A DNA stretch of 64,000 bases from Streptomyces chrestomyceticus JCM 4735 (GTDB taxonomy: Bacteria > Actinomycetota > Actinomycetes > Streptomycetales > Streptomycetaceae). Where the stretch lies: NCBI RefSeq assembly GCF_003865135.1, contig NZ_BHZC01000001.1, forward strand, positions 62,001-126,000, written 5' to 3'. The notes below the pieces were generated by a model. That model ran no database searches, was not told the origin of the DNA, and worked only from the letters and a program-made list of their open reading frames with translations. Shown one piece after another: positions 18,624 to 27,435 of this stretch; the first letter of the stretch is position 1, and every line of letters starts with the position of its first letter. Both the position numbers and the translations under genes were made by a program.

Positions 18624-18703
18624 GGGGCCAAAGCCCCGGGCCACTTGGGCCTCTTCGGCGGCAGACCCAGCCAGCCGACCCACAAGCCTTGGGACCAAAG
18701 CCC
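18624..18703 (+). promoter_or_regulatory. paired DevR/DosR-like boxes, copy 1
   Basis: GGGGCCAAAGCCCC (18624-18637) and GGGACCAAAGCCC (18691-18703), spaced 67 bp. They resemble the DosR/DevR consensus GGGACT-N2-AGTCCC, which responds to hypoxia or NO in actinobacteria. The same pair occurs upstream of the related locus at 25.8 kb. Family assignment is by motif resemblance only. Confidence 0.45.
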
Positions 18704-18748
18704 TGATTTCCGATGTAATCAACTATTGAAGCTTCCGCCCAATGCTCC

Positions 18749-18788
18749 GCATATGCCAGGGTCAAAACCGTAACGTTCTGGCATATGC
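18749..18788. promoter_or_regulatory. 11-bp inverted repeat, 18-bp spacer
   Basis: GCATATGCCAG and CTGGCATATGC, perfect arms, lie 45 bp before the ATG of the degenerate secreted-protein gene. A shorter version (TATGCCA / TGGCATA) occupies the same place in the related locus at 25922-25954. Likely operator. Confidence 0.5.
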
Positions 18789-18833
18789 CCTCTTTGTCGC
18801 CGGGACTTGCGAATCTGCCTACGAAGGGCCTGC

Positions 18834-19153
18834 ATGAACTACCGCCAACACATCACCAGCACCACCGACACGGCCGCACCCGCACTCGGGGCGCCCCTGC
18901 CGTCTTCGCCAGCGACACCCCCTCCCAGGCCGAACGGTCCGCGGCCGTGATCGAGAAGGCCACCGACGTCGCGCCGGCCCCGGGCACCACGATCTGCCAG
19001 CGTTCCACCAGGACGCCAAAGCCGACACCACTACGGGCGACGCCGCATCCATCGCGCTTCGCAGCGCGGTCGAGTGCACCGGCCTCGCCACCCAGCCCAC
19101 TACCGACGGCGGCATCCAAGCCGGTCGTCGAGGCGAGGCCCGGTCAACGGTGA
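18834..19153 (+). pseudogene. degenerate secreted-protein gene, copy 1
   Basis: ATG 18834 opens MNYRQHIT; the expected mature start FASDTPSQAERSAAVIEKAT appears in another frame. Further on, AKADTTTGDAASIALRSA and GLATQPTTDGGIQAG are readable in a third. These segments fit a family of Streptomyces secreted hypothetical proteins beginning with a signal peptide and FASDTPSPAER-AAVIEKAT. At least two frameshifts. The paralogue at 25994 is broken in the same junction between signal and mature parts. Confidence 0.55.
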
Positions 19154-19413
19154 GAACAATGCCATCGATCAGCCAGGACGGATTCCAGCCGGTGGCCACC
19201 TTTCAGCGCTCACGTCCTTCCAGCCTTGCCGGTCGGAGCGGGTACTGCCGTACGGGGGACCTTCTGCACTGGCCCCGCGCCGGCGGGCCGGGGCAAGGCC
19301 GGGTACTCCTGGGCGAGCCGTACCGAGGCGACGCCCCCGCGGTGACGGGTTCCGGCGGAGCGGCCGGTGGGCCACCGGCGAAGCCATGGGCATCCAGGGT
19401 ACGAGGTGGGTGA

Positions 19414-19917
19414 ATGACGATTTTCCTCGGACTCGGCATCGTGGGCATCGCTCTGCTGGCGCTCTCGCTCCTCTTCGGCAACCTCCTCGAAGGGCTTTTC
19501 GGCCTGGACGGCCTGCTCGACGGGTGGCTGTCGCTGCCGGTCGTGGCGGGCTTCGTCTCGATGCTCGGTTTCACCGGCGCCATCGTGCTGGGCACCAGCG
19601 GCCTGGGCGCCGGCGCGGCCACCGCGATCGGTGTCGCCACCGGCGCTGCCGCGGGCTGGCTGACGTGGAAGCTCAGCCGCGCGCTGATGCGCGACCAGAC
19701 CGCTGCCACCCCGCGCGACGACGACCTGGTCGGTGCCGCGGGTTCGGTCGTCACCGCGATCCCCGCCCAAGGTTACGGCGAGGTGCTGGTGCGGGTGGCC
19801 GGCCAGCCGATGAAGCTGGCGGCCAAGAGCGCGGAGCCCGTGATGCGCGGCACCGAGATCTGGGTGGAAGCCGCCCTGTCGAGCACGTCGGTCGCCGTCC
19901 GCCCCGTCGAACGCTGA
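19414..19917 (+). CDS. NfeD-like membrane protein
   Basis: 167 residues from ATG 19414, preceded by GAGGTGGGTGA. Two or three N-terminal membrane segments (LGIVGIALLALSLLFGNLLE; VVAGFVSMLGFTGAIVLGTS; ATAIGVATGAAAGWLTWKLS), a charged linker, then an OB-fold-like C-terminal domain (LVGAAGSVVTAIPAQGYGEV, RGTEIWVEAALSSTSVAV). This is the partner arrangement of flotillin-type proteins, and the flotillin gene follows 67 bp downstream on the same strand. Acts in the membrane as an assembly partner of the flotillin scaffold (family knowledge). Confidence 0.85.
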   Translation: MTIFLGLGIVGIALLALSLLFGNLLEGLFGLDGLLDGWLSLPVVAGFVSMLGFTGAIVLGTSGLGAGAATAIGVATGAAAGWLTWKLSRALMRDQTAATPRDDDLVGAAGSVVTAIPAQGYGEVLVRVAGQPMKLAAKSAEPVMRGTEIWVEAALSSTSVAVRPVER

Positions 19918-19984
19918 TCCGCTGCAGTCCTTTCCTGACAACCCGATTCGACCTGCCGCCCCCGGGCGGCAGAGGGGATTTCCC

Positions 19985-21427
19985 ATGAGCCCAGTTCTCA
20001 TTGCCGCGGCGGGAGTCGTCGTACTCCTGGTCCTGCTGGCCCTCGTCGTGATCACGCGGTACAAGGTCGCCGGCCCCAATGAGGCGTTCATCATCACCGG
20101 CCGGCGCGGAAGGAAGTCCACCGACCCCGAGACCGGCCGCATCTCCATCGACAACAGCGGCCAGAAGGTCGTGGTCGGCGGCGGCGTCTTCGTCGTCCCC
20201 TTCGTCCAGCAGCGGTTCACCCTCGACCTGTCCAGCCGGCACATCCCCGTCGCCGTGCGCGGCGCCGTCACCCTGCGCGGCGTCAAGGCCAACCTCGAAG
20301 GCGTCGCGATCGTCAAGGTCGGCGGCACCGAAGACGCCATCCGGGCGGCCGCCCAGCGCTTCCTGCAGCAGCAGGACGGCATCGTCGGCTTCACCCAGGA
20401 AGTGCTCTCCGGGGCGCTGCGGGCCATCGTCGGACGCATGTCGGTGGAGGACGTCATCCGCGACCGCGCCGCCTTCGCCGGCCAGGTCGCCGAAGAGGCC
20501 GAGACCAGCCTGTCCGGCCAGGGCCTGGTCCTGGACGCCTTCCAGATCCAGGACATCACCACCGAAGGCTCCTACCTGGAGGACCTGGGACGCCCCGAGG
20601 CCGCCCGCGCGAAGCAGGAAGCCGACATCGCCGAGGCCAACGCGCGCCGTGCCTCCGAGCAGGCCCGGCTCAAGGCGGCCGAGGAAATCGCGGTCGCCGA
20701 GCGGACCTTCGCCCTCAAGCAGGCCGAGATCCGTGTGGAGACCGAGTCCGCCGCCGCCAAGGCCGACGCAGCCGGCCCGCTGGCCGAGGCCGCACGCCGT
20801 CAGGAAGTCCTCAGCGAGCAGGAGAAGGTCGCCCAGCGCCAGGCCGCCCTGACCGACCGCGAGCTCGACACCCAGGTCCGCAAGCCCGCCGACGCCGCGC
20901 GTTATCAGGCCGAGCAGGAGGCCGAGGCCCGCCGGGTCGCGCTGGTCAAGCAGGCCGAGGCGGACGCCGAACGCGCCCGCCTGACCGGTGAGGGCGAAAA
21001 GGCCCACCGCGCCTCGCTCGCCGACGCCGTGCGCATCGAAGGCGAGGCCGAGGCCGCCGCCATCGCCGCCAGGGGCGCGGCCGAAGCGGAGGCGATGTGG
21101 AAGAAGGCCGACGCGTTCGCCCAGTACGGCGACGCGGCGGTCATCCAGATGCTGACCGATGCCTTGCCGCAGGTCGTCGCCAAGGCGTCCGAGCCGCTGA
21201 GCGCCGTCGACAAGATGACGGTGATCTCCACGGACGGCGCGAGCCGGCTCTCTCGTACGGTCACCGACAACGTCGCCCAGGGCGTCGAACTCCTCAGCTC
21301 CACCACCGGAGTCGACCTCGCCAAACTCCTGAAGAACGTCTCCCGGCGCGCGACAACCCGCAAGCCCGGCGCGGCGGGGACCGCACCGGCCACCGCCGGC
21401 GATAAGAACACAAACAGGGCCGCCTGA
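19985..21427 (+). CDS. flotillin-like SPFH protein
   Basis: 480 residues from ATG 19985 with AGAGGGGATTTCCC upstream. One N-terminal helix (PVLIAAAGVVVLLVLLALVV), an SPFH/band-7 domain about residues 30-200 (NEAFIITGRRGRKS; GGGVFVVPFVQQRFTLDLSS; FLQQQDGIVGFTQEVLSGAL), then a long EA-rich coiled coil (about 205-380) with repeated AEAEARR-type heptads and a C-terminal tail (ALPQVVAKASEPLSAVDKMT). Length and order match FloT/YuaG proteins that form membrane microdomains. Operon with the NfeD-like gene. No obvious terminator beyond. Confidence 0.92.
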   Translation: MSPVLIAAAGVVVLLVLLALVVITRYKVAGPNEAFIITGRRGRKSTDPETGRISIDNSGQKVVVGGGVFVVPFVQQRFTLDLSSRHIPVAVRGAVTLRGVKANLEGVAIVKVGGTEDAIRAAAQRFLQQQDGIVGFTQEVLSGALRAIVGRMSVEDVIRDRAAFAGQVAEEAETSLSGQGLVLDAFQIQDITTEGSYLEDLGRPEAARAKQEADIAEANARRASEQARLKAAEEIAVAERTFALKQAEIRVETESAAAKADAAGPLAEAARRQEVLSEQEKVAQRQAALTDRELDTQVRKPADAARYQAEQEAEARRVALVKQAEADAERARLTGEGEKAHRASLADAVRIEGEAEAAAIAARGAAEAEAMWKKADAFAQYGDAAVIQMLTDALPQVVAKASEPLSAVDKMTVISTDGASRLSRTVTDNVAQGVELLSSTTGVDLAKLLKNVSRRATTRKPGAAGTAPATAGDKNTNRAA

Positions 21428-21920
21428 CTCCGGCCCGCGACAGCCCTCGCAGAGACCCGGGCCCCGGCCGGTGTACCTGTCGCGCGGGACCGGAAGACCT
21501 TCGGTCCCCGCCCCTGTCGGAGCGGCACTGCTCTTGCAGGGACGTCTCATACTCTCGGGTGGCTCCATGGACGGGCTGAAGACAGCCGCTGCGGGCACGA
21601 CGGGTGACAGCGGGAAGACGATGCGGCTCACACAAGATGACCGACGACCGACGGCGGATCCAGACGCCGGTGTAATTCGGCAACCCCAAGATCCTTTCAC
21701 CTTGTTGAGACGCCTGCTCTTCCGTTCGCTCCCGTACCAGGGGTCCACCCATGACCACCCGGACTGCGCGGACGTCCAACCTGGGCGGTACGACAGTGAG
21801 GTGGGTGAGAAGCCGACCTGGCAGGCCGGGCCGGGATACGACAAGGATCGCTGACTTCCCGCACTGCACTCACCGCGTCCCACCCACCGCAGGCCCATCG
21901 ACCCAAAGAAAGGCCAAACG
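21428..21920. other. intergenic, no gene seen
   Basis: About 490 bp after the flotillin gene. Frames here lack a start with a ribosome-binding site or any recognisable motif. May hold the promoter for the small genes that follow. Confidence 0.4.
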
Positions 21921-22103
21921 ATGCCCCGACCCCGCCCCCTTGTGAACGCTGTGGGAGCTGGCGCCATGCCCGCCACATGGGCCCGGTGGCGTCAGCGGAA
22001 GATCAGGTTCGGGGAGGAGCCCGCCCCACCGGCTGATGACGAACGGTGGCTGTGCACCTACGTGAACCACTGCGACGGCCAGCGCACGCCGCCGCCCTTC
22101 TGA
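21921..22103 (+). CDS. small hypothetical protein (60 aa)
   Basis: ATG 21921 follows GAAAGG at 6 nt. The product is basic at the start (MPRPRPLVNAVGAG) and ends with a striking aromatic/Cys segment DERWLCTYVNHCDGQRTPPP. No family recognised. Its coding character rests on the ribosome-binding site and the tail; it could be a small secreted or regulatory peptide. Confidence 0.45.
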   Translation: MPRPRPLVNAVGAGAMPATWARWRQRKIRFGEEPAPPADDERWLCTYVNHCDGQRTPPPF

Positions 22104-22257
22104 CCGCTCCGTCCGTCTGCACGTCGTCCGCCCCTCTCGCGGACGGACCGAGCCCGCTGCGCCCCGGACCACCCAACCTTGCAGGCCAGGCCGCCAGCCG
22201 GTTCTCCCGAGCCGTCCGGGTCCGCCCTGCGTACGAACCTGTGACCGTGGAGGAGAC

Positions 22258-22431
22258 ATGACCACCACCTGTGCCCGACGTACGTCCCGCGGCGCGTACC
22301 TGTGCATCGCGGGCCTGCAACAGCCTGACATCCGCGGCGTCCCCACCCTCCTCGCCCGGTCGTGCGTGGCTCCGGAGCGGGGACGTAATGTCGCCGGCCT
22401 GGAAGCCGCAGCCCTTCGGAGGCACCAGTGA
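22258..22431 (+). CDS. small hypothetical protein (57 aa)
   Basis: ATG 22258 is preceded by GGAGGAGAC, a good but close ribosome-binding site. Product starts MTTTCARRTSRGAYLCIAGL, contains three Cys, and ends in an Arg/Ala-rich helix. Stop TGA 22429 overlaps a GTG at 22428 that opens another short frame. Not recognised. Confidence 0.4.
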   Translation: MTTTCARRTSRGAYLCIAGLQQPDIRGVPTLLARSCVAPERGRNVAGLEAAALRRHQ

Positions 22432-22743
22432 TCGCGCACGAGTACAGAGTCAAGGGAGCCCGCGCCATCGGCGCGCACCCGGGCGAGCGCGGGCCGTTCG
22501 GACCGTACGGCGGTGACAACGAACACCAGGAGGACGAAGATGCGCCCAGACGAACGCTGCTCTCGGGAAGAACGCTCGCGCCTCCCTGGGCGCTTCGCTC
22601 GCACCGCGTCGCGACGCCCCTTCGACCGGCGGAGCCGTCGAGCATCGACCGGCAACACTTTTCCGGCTACTCGTGACTTCTTGGAGATTTCCTTCAGGCC
22701 ACCGGGCAGCACTCGACAACAAAGCCCTCCGGAAGGAGCGCCG

Positions 22744-24567
22744 ATGCACTCCAGACGTACCGTCCTGACCACCGCCGCGGCCGCCGCCTGTGCCATGGGT
22801 ACGGGCGGCGGCGCCGTTCACGCCGTCGCTTCCGGCCCGCGTGCCGCAGGGGCCGCCGATGCCCGCGCCCGCGCGGCCCGGCTCGTTTCCCGGATGAATC
22901 TGGAGGAAAAGGTCGGCCAGTTGTTCGTGATGCGGGTCTACGGGCACTCCGCGACCGATCCGGACCCCGCCGACGCCGAGGCCAACCGCAAGGAGACGGG
23001 CGTCTCCAACGCCGCCGAACTGGTCGCCAAGTACCACCTCGGCGGCATCATCTACTTCGGCTGGGCGCACAACACCCGCGAACCCCACCAGATCGCCGAC
23101 CTCTCCAACGGCATCCAGCGGGCCGCCGCCGCCCAGCGCGTCCCCGTACCGCTGTTGATCTCCACCGACCAGGAGCACGGGATAGTGGCACGGATCGGCG
23201 CGCCCGCCACGCTCTTCCCCGGCGCGATGGCGCTGGGCGCCGGGCGCTCGCGCGAGGACGCCCGTACGGCCGGCCGGATCGCGGGCGAGGAGCTGTACGC
23301 GATGGGCATCCGGCAGGACTACGCGCCGGTCGCCGACGTGAACGTCAATCCCGCCAACCCCGTGATCGGCGTACGCTCCTTCGGTTGCGAGCCGAAGGCG
23401 GTGGCGCGGCTGGTCACCGCGCAGGTACAGGGGTACCAGCGCGCCGGGGTGGCCGCGACGGCCAAGCACTTCCCGGGGCACGGCGACACCGACACCGACA
23501 GCCACGTCGGGCTGCCGTACATCCGGCACACCGCCGAGGAGTGGGAGCGGCTGGACGCCCCGCCGTTGCGGGCCGCGATCGAGGCCGGCATCGATTCGGT
23601 CATGACGGCGCACATCGTCGTGCCCGCCTTCGACGCGAGCGAGGACCCGGCCACGCTGTCCCGGCCGATCCTCACCGGCGTCCTGCGCGAGCGGCTCGGT
23701 TTCGAGGGTGTGGTGGTGACCGACTCGCTCGGGATGCAGGGCGTACGGACGAAGTACGGTGACGCCCGGGTGCCGGTGCTCGCGCTCAAGGCGGGGGCCG
23801 ACCAGTTGCTCAATCCGCCAAACATCGCCGTCGCTTTCGCGAGCGTGCTCAAGGCGGTACGGACGGGCGAGCTGACCGAGCGCGCCCTCGACGAGAAGCT
23901 GATCCGTATTTTCCTGCTCAAGCAGCGGCGCGGGCTGTTCGACGATCCGTACACGACGCACCGCGCGGTGGAACGTTGCGTCGGCACGCGGCGGCATCTC
24001 GCCACGGCGGACCGGATCGCGGACCGCACCACCACGCTGCTCGTCAACGACGGCGGGCTGCTGCCGTTGTCCCGGCGCGCGCAGCGGCGTCTGCTGGTGG
24101 CCGGCGCCGACGCGGCGCCGCCGTCCGGGACCGGGGGCCCGCCCACCACAGTGCTCGCAGAAACCTTCAGTCAACTGGGTTTCACGGCCACCGCGCTCCC
24201 CACCGGCACCGCACCCACCCAGGAACTGATCGACCGGGCGGTTGCGGCGCTCCGTACACAGGACGCGGCGATCGTGACGACGTACAACGTCACGGCAGCG
24301 TCGTCGCAGCGCGCCCTGGTCGAGGCACTGCTGGAAACCGGCAAACCGGTGGTCCAGGTGGCCGTACGCAATCCGTACGACATCGCGCAACTGCCGGGCG
24401 TACGGGCGGCGCTGGCCACCTACTCCTGGACGGACGTGGAACTGCGGGCCGCGGCCCGGGTGATCGCCGGGCGCCGCGACCCGGAAGGGAAGCTACCGGT
24501 ACCGGTCATGCGGGCCGACGCGCCGGGGAACGTCCTCCATCCGGTCGGACACGGACTCTCGTACTGA
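22744..24567 (+). CDS. secreted glycoside hydrolase family 3 (beta-N-acetylhexosaminidase)
   Basis: 607 residues from ATG 22744, AAGGAG 6 nt upstream. The start MHSRRTVLTTAAAAACAMG is a Tat-like signal (RR plus hydrophobic stretch). The GH3 catalytic barrel holds the NagZ signature KHFPGHGDTDTDSHVGLP, whose Asp-His dyad acts as acid/base, and the nucleophile Asp in GVVVTDSLGMQGV. A C-terminal alpha/beta domain follows (AIVTTYNVTAASSQRALVEA). The enzyme should remove terminal GlcNAc from muropeptides or chitin oligomers outside the cell. It stands alone between small genes and a broken IS630. Confidence 0.92.
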   Translation: MHSRRTVLTTAAAAACAMGTGGGAVHAVASGPRAAGAADARARAARLVSRMNLEEKVGQLFVMRVYGHSATDPDPADAEANRKETGVSNAAELVAKYHLGGIIYFGWAHNTREPHQIADLSNGIQRAAAAQRVPVPLLISTDQEHGIVARIGAPATLFPGAMALGAGRSREDARTAGRIAGEELYAMGIRQDYAPVADVNVNPANPVIGVRSFGCEPKAVARLVTAQVQGYQRAGVAATAKHFPGHGDTDTDSHVGLPYIRHTAEEWERLDAPPLRAAIEAGIDSVMTAHIVVPAFDASEDPATLSRPILTGVLRERLGFEGVVVTDSLGMQGVRTKYGDARVPVLALKAGADQLLNPPNIAVAFASVLKAVRTGELTERALDEKLIRIFLLKQRRGLFDDPYTTHRAVERCVGTRRHLATADRIADRTTTLLVNDGGLLPLSRRAQRRLLVAGADAAPPSGTGGPPTTVLAETFSQLGFTATALPTGTAPTQELIDRAVAALRTQDAAIVTTYNVTAASSQRALVEALLETGKPVVQVAVRNPYDIAQLPGVRAALATYSWTDVELRAAARVIAGRRDPEGKLPVPVMRADAPGNVLHPVGHGLSY

Positions 24568-24641
24568 GCTGCCGGCCAGTGACCGGCGGCTGAGATTCAA
24601 TTGAGGAAGCTTCGGGACGTCGGCACCGGGAGACGGTACGG

Positions 24642-25658
24642 ATGCAGACTGCTGAGCTGTTCGAGCAGGAGGTCAAACCGCCCGAGGTCGCCCGGCGGCT
24701 GCGTGAGCCGGAAGTCGGCCTACCAGTGGCAGCATCTGTGGCGGCCGGGCGGTGCCGGCGGCTGCTTTCGCGGGGGCCGGTGCCGTCTGTCACCACGCTG
24801 TCTGGAGAAGCTTGCCGGGTATCTCGATCAGGGCCCAGCCGCGTACGGCTGGACGGAGGACCAGGTGTGGGCGGCCGCGCGGGTGGCCACGCTGGTCGGC
24901 AGGAAGTTCCACGTCTCCTACAGCGTCTCGGGCGCGACGCGGCTGATGCGCCGGCTCGGGTTCACCCCGCAGATGCCCGCACGGCGGGTGGCCGAGCGCG
25001 ACGAGCAGGCCGTGACCGTGGGGAAGGAGGCGACCTGGGCCGAGGTAAAAGGTCCCGGGCAGCCTGCGGGGGCTACCTCTGCTTCGAGGACGAGGCAGGC
25101 TCCACCCTCCGGCCGCCCAGCGGACGTACCTGGGGCCGACGTGGCCACACCCCGGTCGTGGCCGTCAGCGGGCGGCGCTCGGGACGCCTGTCGGTGGCCG
25201 GGCTGATCGCCTGGCGGCCGGGTTCCCGCACCCGGCTGTGCCACCGCCTGCTCACCCACCCCGCGGGCAAGGGCACACGACGCAGCATGAGCGAGCGTGA
25301 CTACATCGCCCTCCTGAACAGCGTCCATCAGCTCGTCAAGGCACCCGTCGTGCTGGTGTGGGGCCGGCTCAACACCCATGTCTCCAAGACGATGCGGGAA
25401 CTGATCGCCGGACGCGACTGGCTGGCGATGTTCCTGTTGCCGGCCTGCTCACCACAGCTCAACCAGGTCGAAGGCGCATGGGCACACATCAAACGCAGCA
25501 CACATCAAACGCAGCCTCGCCAACCTCGCCGTCGTCGCCTCCACCGTCTCGAGACGCTCGTCCGCGACCGGCTCAAACGCCTCCAGTACCGGCCCTGCAT
25601 CCTCGAGGGGTTCATAGCCGGAACCGGCCTGCCACTGGACACACCAACATCACCCTGA
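24642..25658 (+). pseudogene. IS630-family transposase with several frameshifts
   Basis: ATG 24642 opens MQTAELFEQEVKPPEVARRL, then the HTH (SRKSAYQWQHLW) is in another frame. LAGYLDQGPAAYGWTEDQVW and RLMRRLGFTPQMPARRVAER stay in that second frame, and from about 25060 the first frame resumes with the DDE core: GYLCFEDEAGSTLRPPSGRT, KAPVVLVWGRLNTHVSKTM (normally VWDNLN, so the second catalytic Asp is now Gly), and LPACSPQLNQVEGAWAHIKR (catalytic Glu). A 16-bp tandem duplication (25483-25514) then shifts the tail. Confidence 0.85.
25483..25514 (+). repeat. 16-bp tandem duplication inside IS630 gene
   Basis: CACACATCAAACGCAG occurs twice, back to back. The intended protein text is HIKRS followed directly by LANLAVVA; the extra copy adds 16 bases and destroys the frame. 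Looks like a replication slippage event. Confidence 0.8.
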
Positions 25659-25784
25659 CACGCCGAGATCAGTAACGGACTCGAGTCCGCCTTCGGTACT
25701 GCGGACCGCCGCCTGAACGGCCCCCTCCCGCCGTCTCCGTGGCCTCGACAGTCCCGGGCCCGGCCGGTCGAGTTCACCAGGCTG

Positions 25785-25875
25785 GGGACCAAAGTCCCGG
25801 TTGTCACGCCAGAAATACGGGCCTCATCGACAACTGGCCCAGCCATCCGGCTCACAGGCTCTGGGACCAAAGCCC
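25785..25875 (+). promoter_or_regulatory. paired DevR/DosR-like boxes, copy 2
   Basis: GGGACCAAAGTCCC (25785-25798), a perfect inverted repeat, and GGGACCAAAGCCC (25863-25875), spaced 78 bp. The first differs from the DosR/DevR consensus by one inner base. Located upstream of a degenerate secreted-protein gene and, further on, the flavohaemoglobin gene, a sensible target for NO or hypoxia control. Confidence 0.55.
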
Positions 25876-25921
25876 TGATTCTCGAAGTTTTGCCTGTTCA
25901 ACCTTTGCGCCCCGCTGCTCG

Positions 25922-25954
25922 TATGCCATCGTCATGCTTCAAATCCCTGGCATA
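25922..25954. promoter_or_regulatory. 7-bp inverted repeat matching the 18.75-kb palindrome
   Basis: TATGCCA and TGGCATA with a 19-bp spacer, 39 bp before the ATG at 25994, the same geometry as 18749-18788 (spacer 18). Conservation between the two loci supports function. Confidence 0.4.
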
Positions 25955-25993
25955 TGCCCCAGGGGCCTGTGAAGCTGCCTACGAAGAGTCGCC

Positions 25994-26270
25994 ATGAACC
26001 ATCGCCAGCGCATGGCCAGCACCATCGCCGCCACCATCTGCGCAACCGCACTCACGCTCAGGGCCGCACCGCCGCCTTCGCCAGCGACATCTTCTCCCCG
26101 GCGGAGCGGACCGCGGCCGTGATCGAGAAGGCCATCGGCACCACCGACAGCGCCTCGGCCCCAGGCACCACGGTTCCCCAGCGTTCCGCCGGGGGCGCCA
26201 AGGCCGGCACCACGACTGGTGACGCCATATCCATCGTTGCTGACGACTCCTCACCGCGAGCCGTCGGACG
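25994..26270 (+). pseudogene. degenerate secreted-protein gene, copy 2
   Basis: ATG 25994 encodes a good signal peptide start (MNHRQRMASTIAATICATAL), then the frame is lost. The mature part FASDIFSPAERTAAVIEKAI and AKAGTTTGDAISIVADD lies in a second frame. Paralogue of 18834-19153. Only about the first 90 codons remain. Confidence 0.55.
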
Positions 26271-26318
26271 GCACCCGATTCGGGGAGGTCACCCTTTGTC
26301 AGTCACTGGAGGGCGGAC

Positions 26319-27425
26319 GTGAGCGATCCCCAGGCGCTGAAAGATTCCTTCGCCATCGTCTGCGAGGCGGGGGACGAGGTTTCGCAGTACTTCTACTCCT
26401 ACCTGTTTCTCATCGCGCCGGAGGTCCGACCGATGTTTCCGGTGGCCATGGGGGCCCAGCGCGACCGGTTCGTCACCGCACTCGGGCGGATCGTCGCGGA
26501 GGCGGACGACCCGGACCAGCTCATTCCCTTCCTGCAGCAACTGGGCCGCGACCACCGCAAGTTCCAGGTGGTCGCCCAGCACTACGAGGCGGCGGGACAG
26601 GCGCTGCTGGCCACGCTGGCCTACTTCCTGGGCGACGCCTGGACCCCGGAACTCCAGCGTGGCTGGACCGAGGCGTACGCCCTGGTGGCCCGCACCATGA
26701 CCCAGGCCGCCGAAGAGGACAGCGCGGTGAATCCGGCCTGGTGGAACGCGCAGGTGGTGCGGCACGAGCAACGCGGGCCCGATCTGGCGGTACTGACGCT
26801 GCGTCCGGACAAGCCGATGGCATACCAGGCCGGGCAGTCCGTGATGGTGGAAGCCCCGATGCTGCCCAGCACCTGGCGGCCCTACACCCCGGCCAACGCG
26901 CAGCGCGCCGAGGGGACCATCGAGTTCCATGTGCGTGCCGTCGACGGTGGCCTGCTCAGCCCCGCCCTGGTGTACGGGCTGCGCAAGGGTGAGGTGCTGC
27001 GCCTGGGCGCTCCGGTCGGAAACCGGCTCACACTGCGGGCGTCCCAGGGCCGGGACCTGGTGCTGATCGCCGGCGGCACCGGCCTGGCCCCTCTGCGGGC
27101 GCTGGTCGAGGAGATCGCGCAGCATGGACCGTACCGCCGTGTGGACCTGTTCGTCGCAGCACGCGACAAACACGGTCTGTACGACCTGTCCGCGCTCAGG
27201 CAACTGGCCCAGGTTCATCCGTGGCTTCGTGTCACTCCGTTGGTCGGCGCCCATGCCGGCGCCTTCGACAACCGAAGCCTCGCCGGCCCGGTCCTGCACT
27301 CCGGCGCGGGGGATGAACGCTCCTTCTACATCTGCGGTTCGTCGGCCATGGTCTCCGCCACCGTGCGTGATCTGGCGGACGCAGGAATCCCCGACAACCT
27401 GCTGCACTTCGAAGACGCTCGGTGA
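26319..27425 (+). CDS. hmp: flavohaemoglobin-type NO dioxygenase
   Basis: 368 residues from GTG 26319. Globin domain about 1-135 (FAIVCEAGDEVSQYFYSYLF; LGRDHRKFQVVAQHYEAAG with the likely proximal His in the HRKF context). FAD-binding barrel about 140-235 with STWRPYTPAN (the RxYT flavin motif). NAD-binding domain to the end: LVLIAGGTGLAPLRALVEEI and SFYICGSSAMVSATVRDL. Somewhat shorter than Hmp of enterobacteria (about 396). Expected to convert NO and O2 to nitrate with NADH in the cytoplasm. The DevR-like boxes 450-530 bp upstream suggest redox or NO control. A DivIVA-like gene follows 10 bp later. Confidence 0.92.
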   Translation: MSDPQALKDSFAIVCEAGDEVSQYFYSYLFLIAPEVRPMFPVAMGAQRDRFVTALGRIVAEADDPDQLIPFLQQLGRDHRKFQVVAQHYEAAGQALLATLAYFLGDAWTPELQRGWTEAYALVARTMTQAAEEDSAVNPAWWNAQVVRHEQRGPDLAVLTLRPDKPMAYQAGQSVMVEAPMLPSTWRPYTPANAQRAEGTIEFHVRAVDGGLLSPALVYGLRKGEVLRLGAPVGNRLTLRASQGRDLVLIAGGTGLAPLRALVEEIAQHGPYRRVDLFVAARDKHGLYDLSALRQLAQVHPWLRVTPLVGAHAGAFDNRSLAGPVLHSGAGDERSFYICGSSAMVSATVRDLADAGIPDNLLHFEDAR

Positions 27426-27435
27426 TCGGAGACAA

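Noticed and set aside
19751..21976. 741-codon minus-strand frame opposite the NfeD/flotillin genes
   Set aside because: Gly/Asp/Val-rich mirror image of the coding strand; no start signal and no domain.
22450..24390. 646-codon minus-strand frame opposite the GH3 gene
   Set aside because: Mirror frame of a clear glycosidase with intact catalytic motifs on the plus strand.
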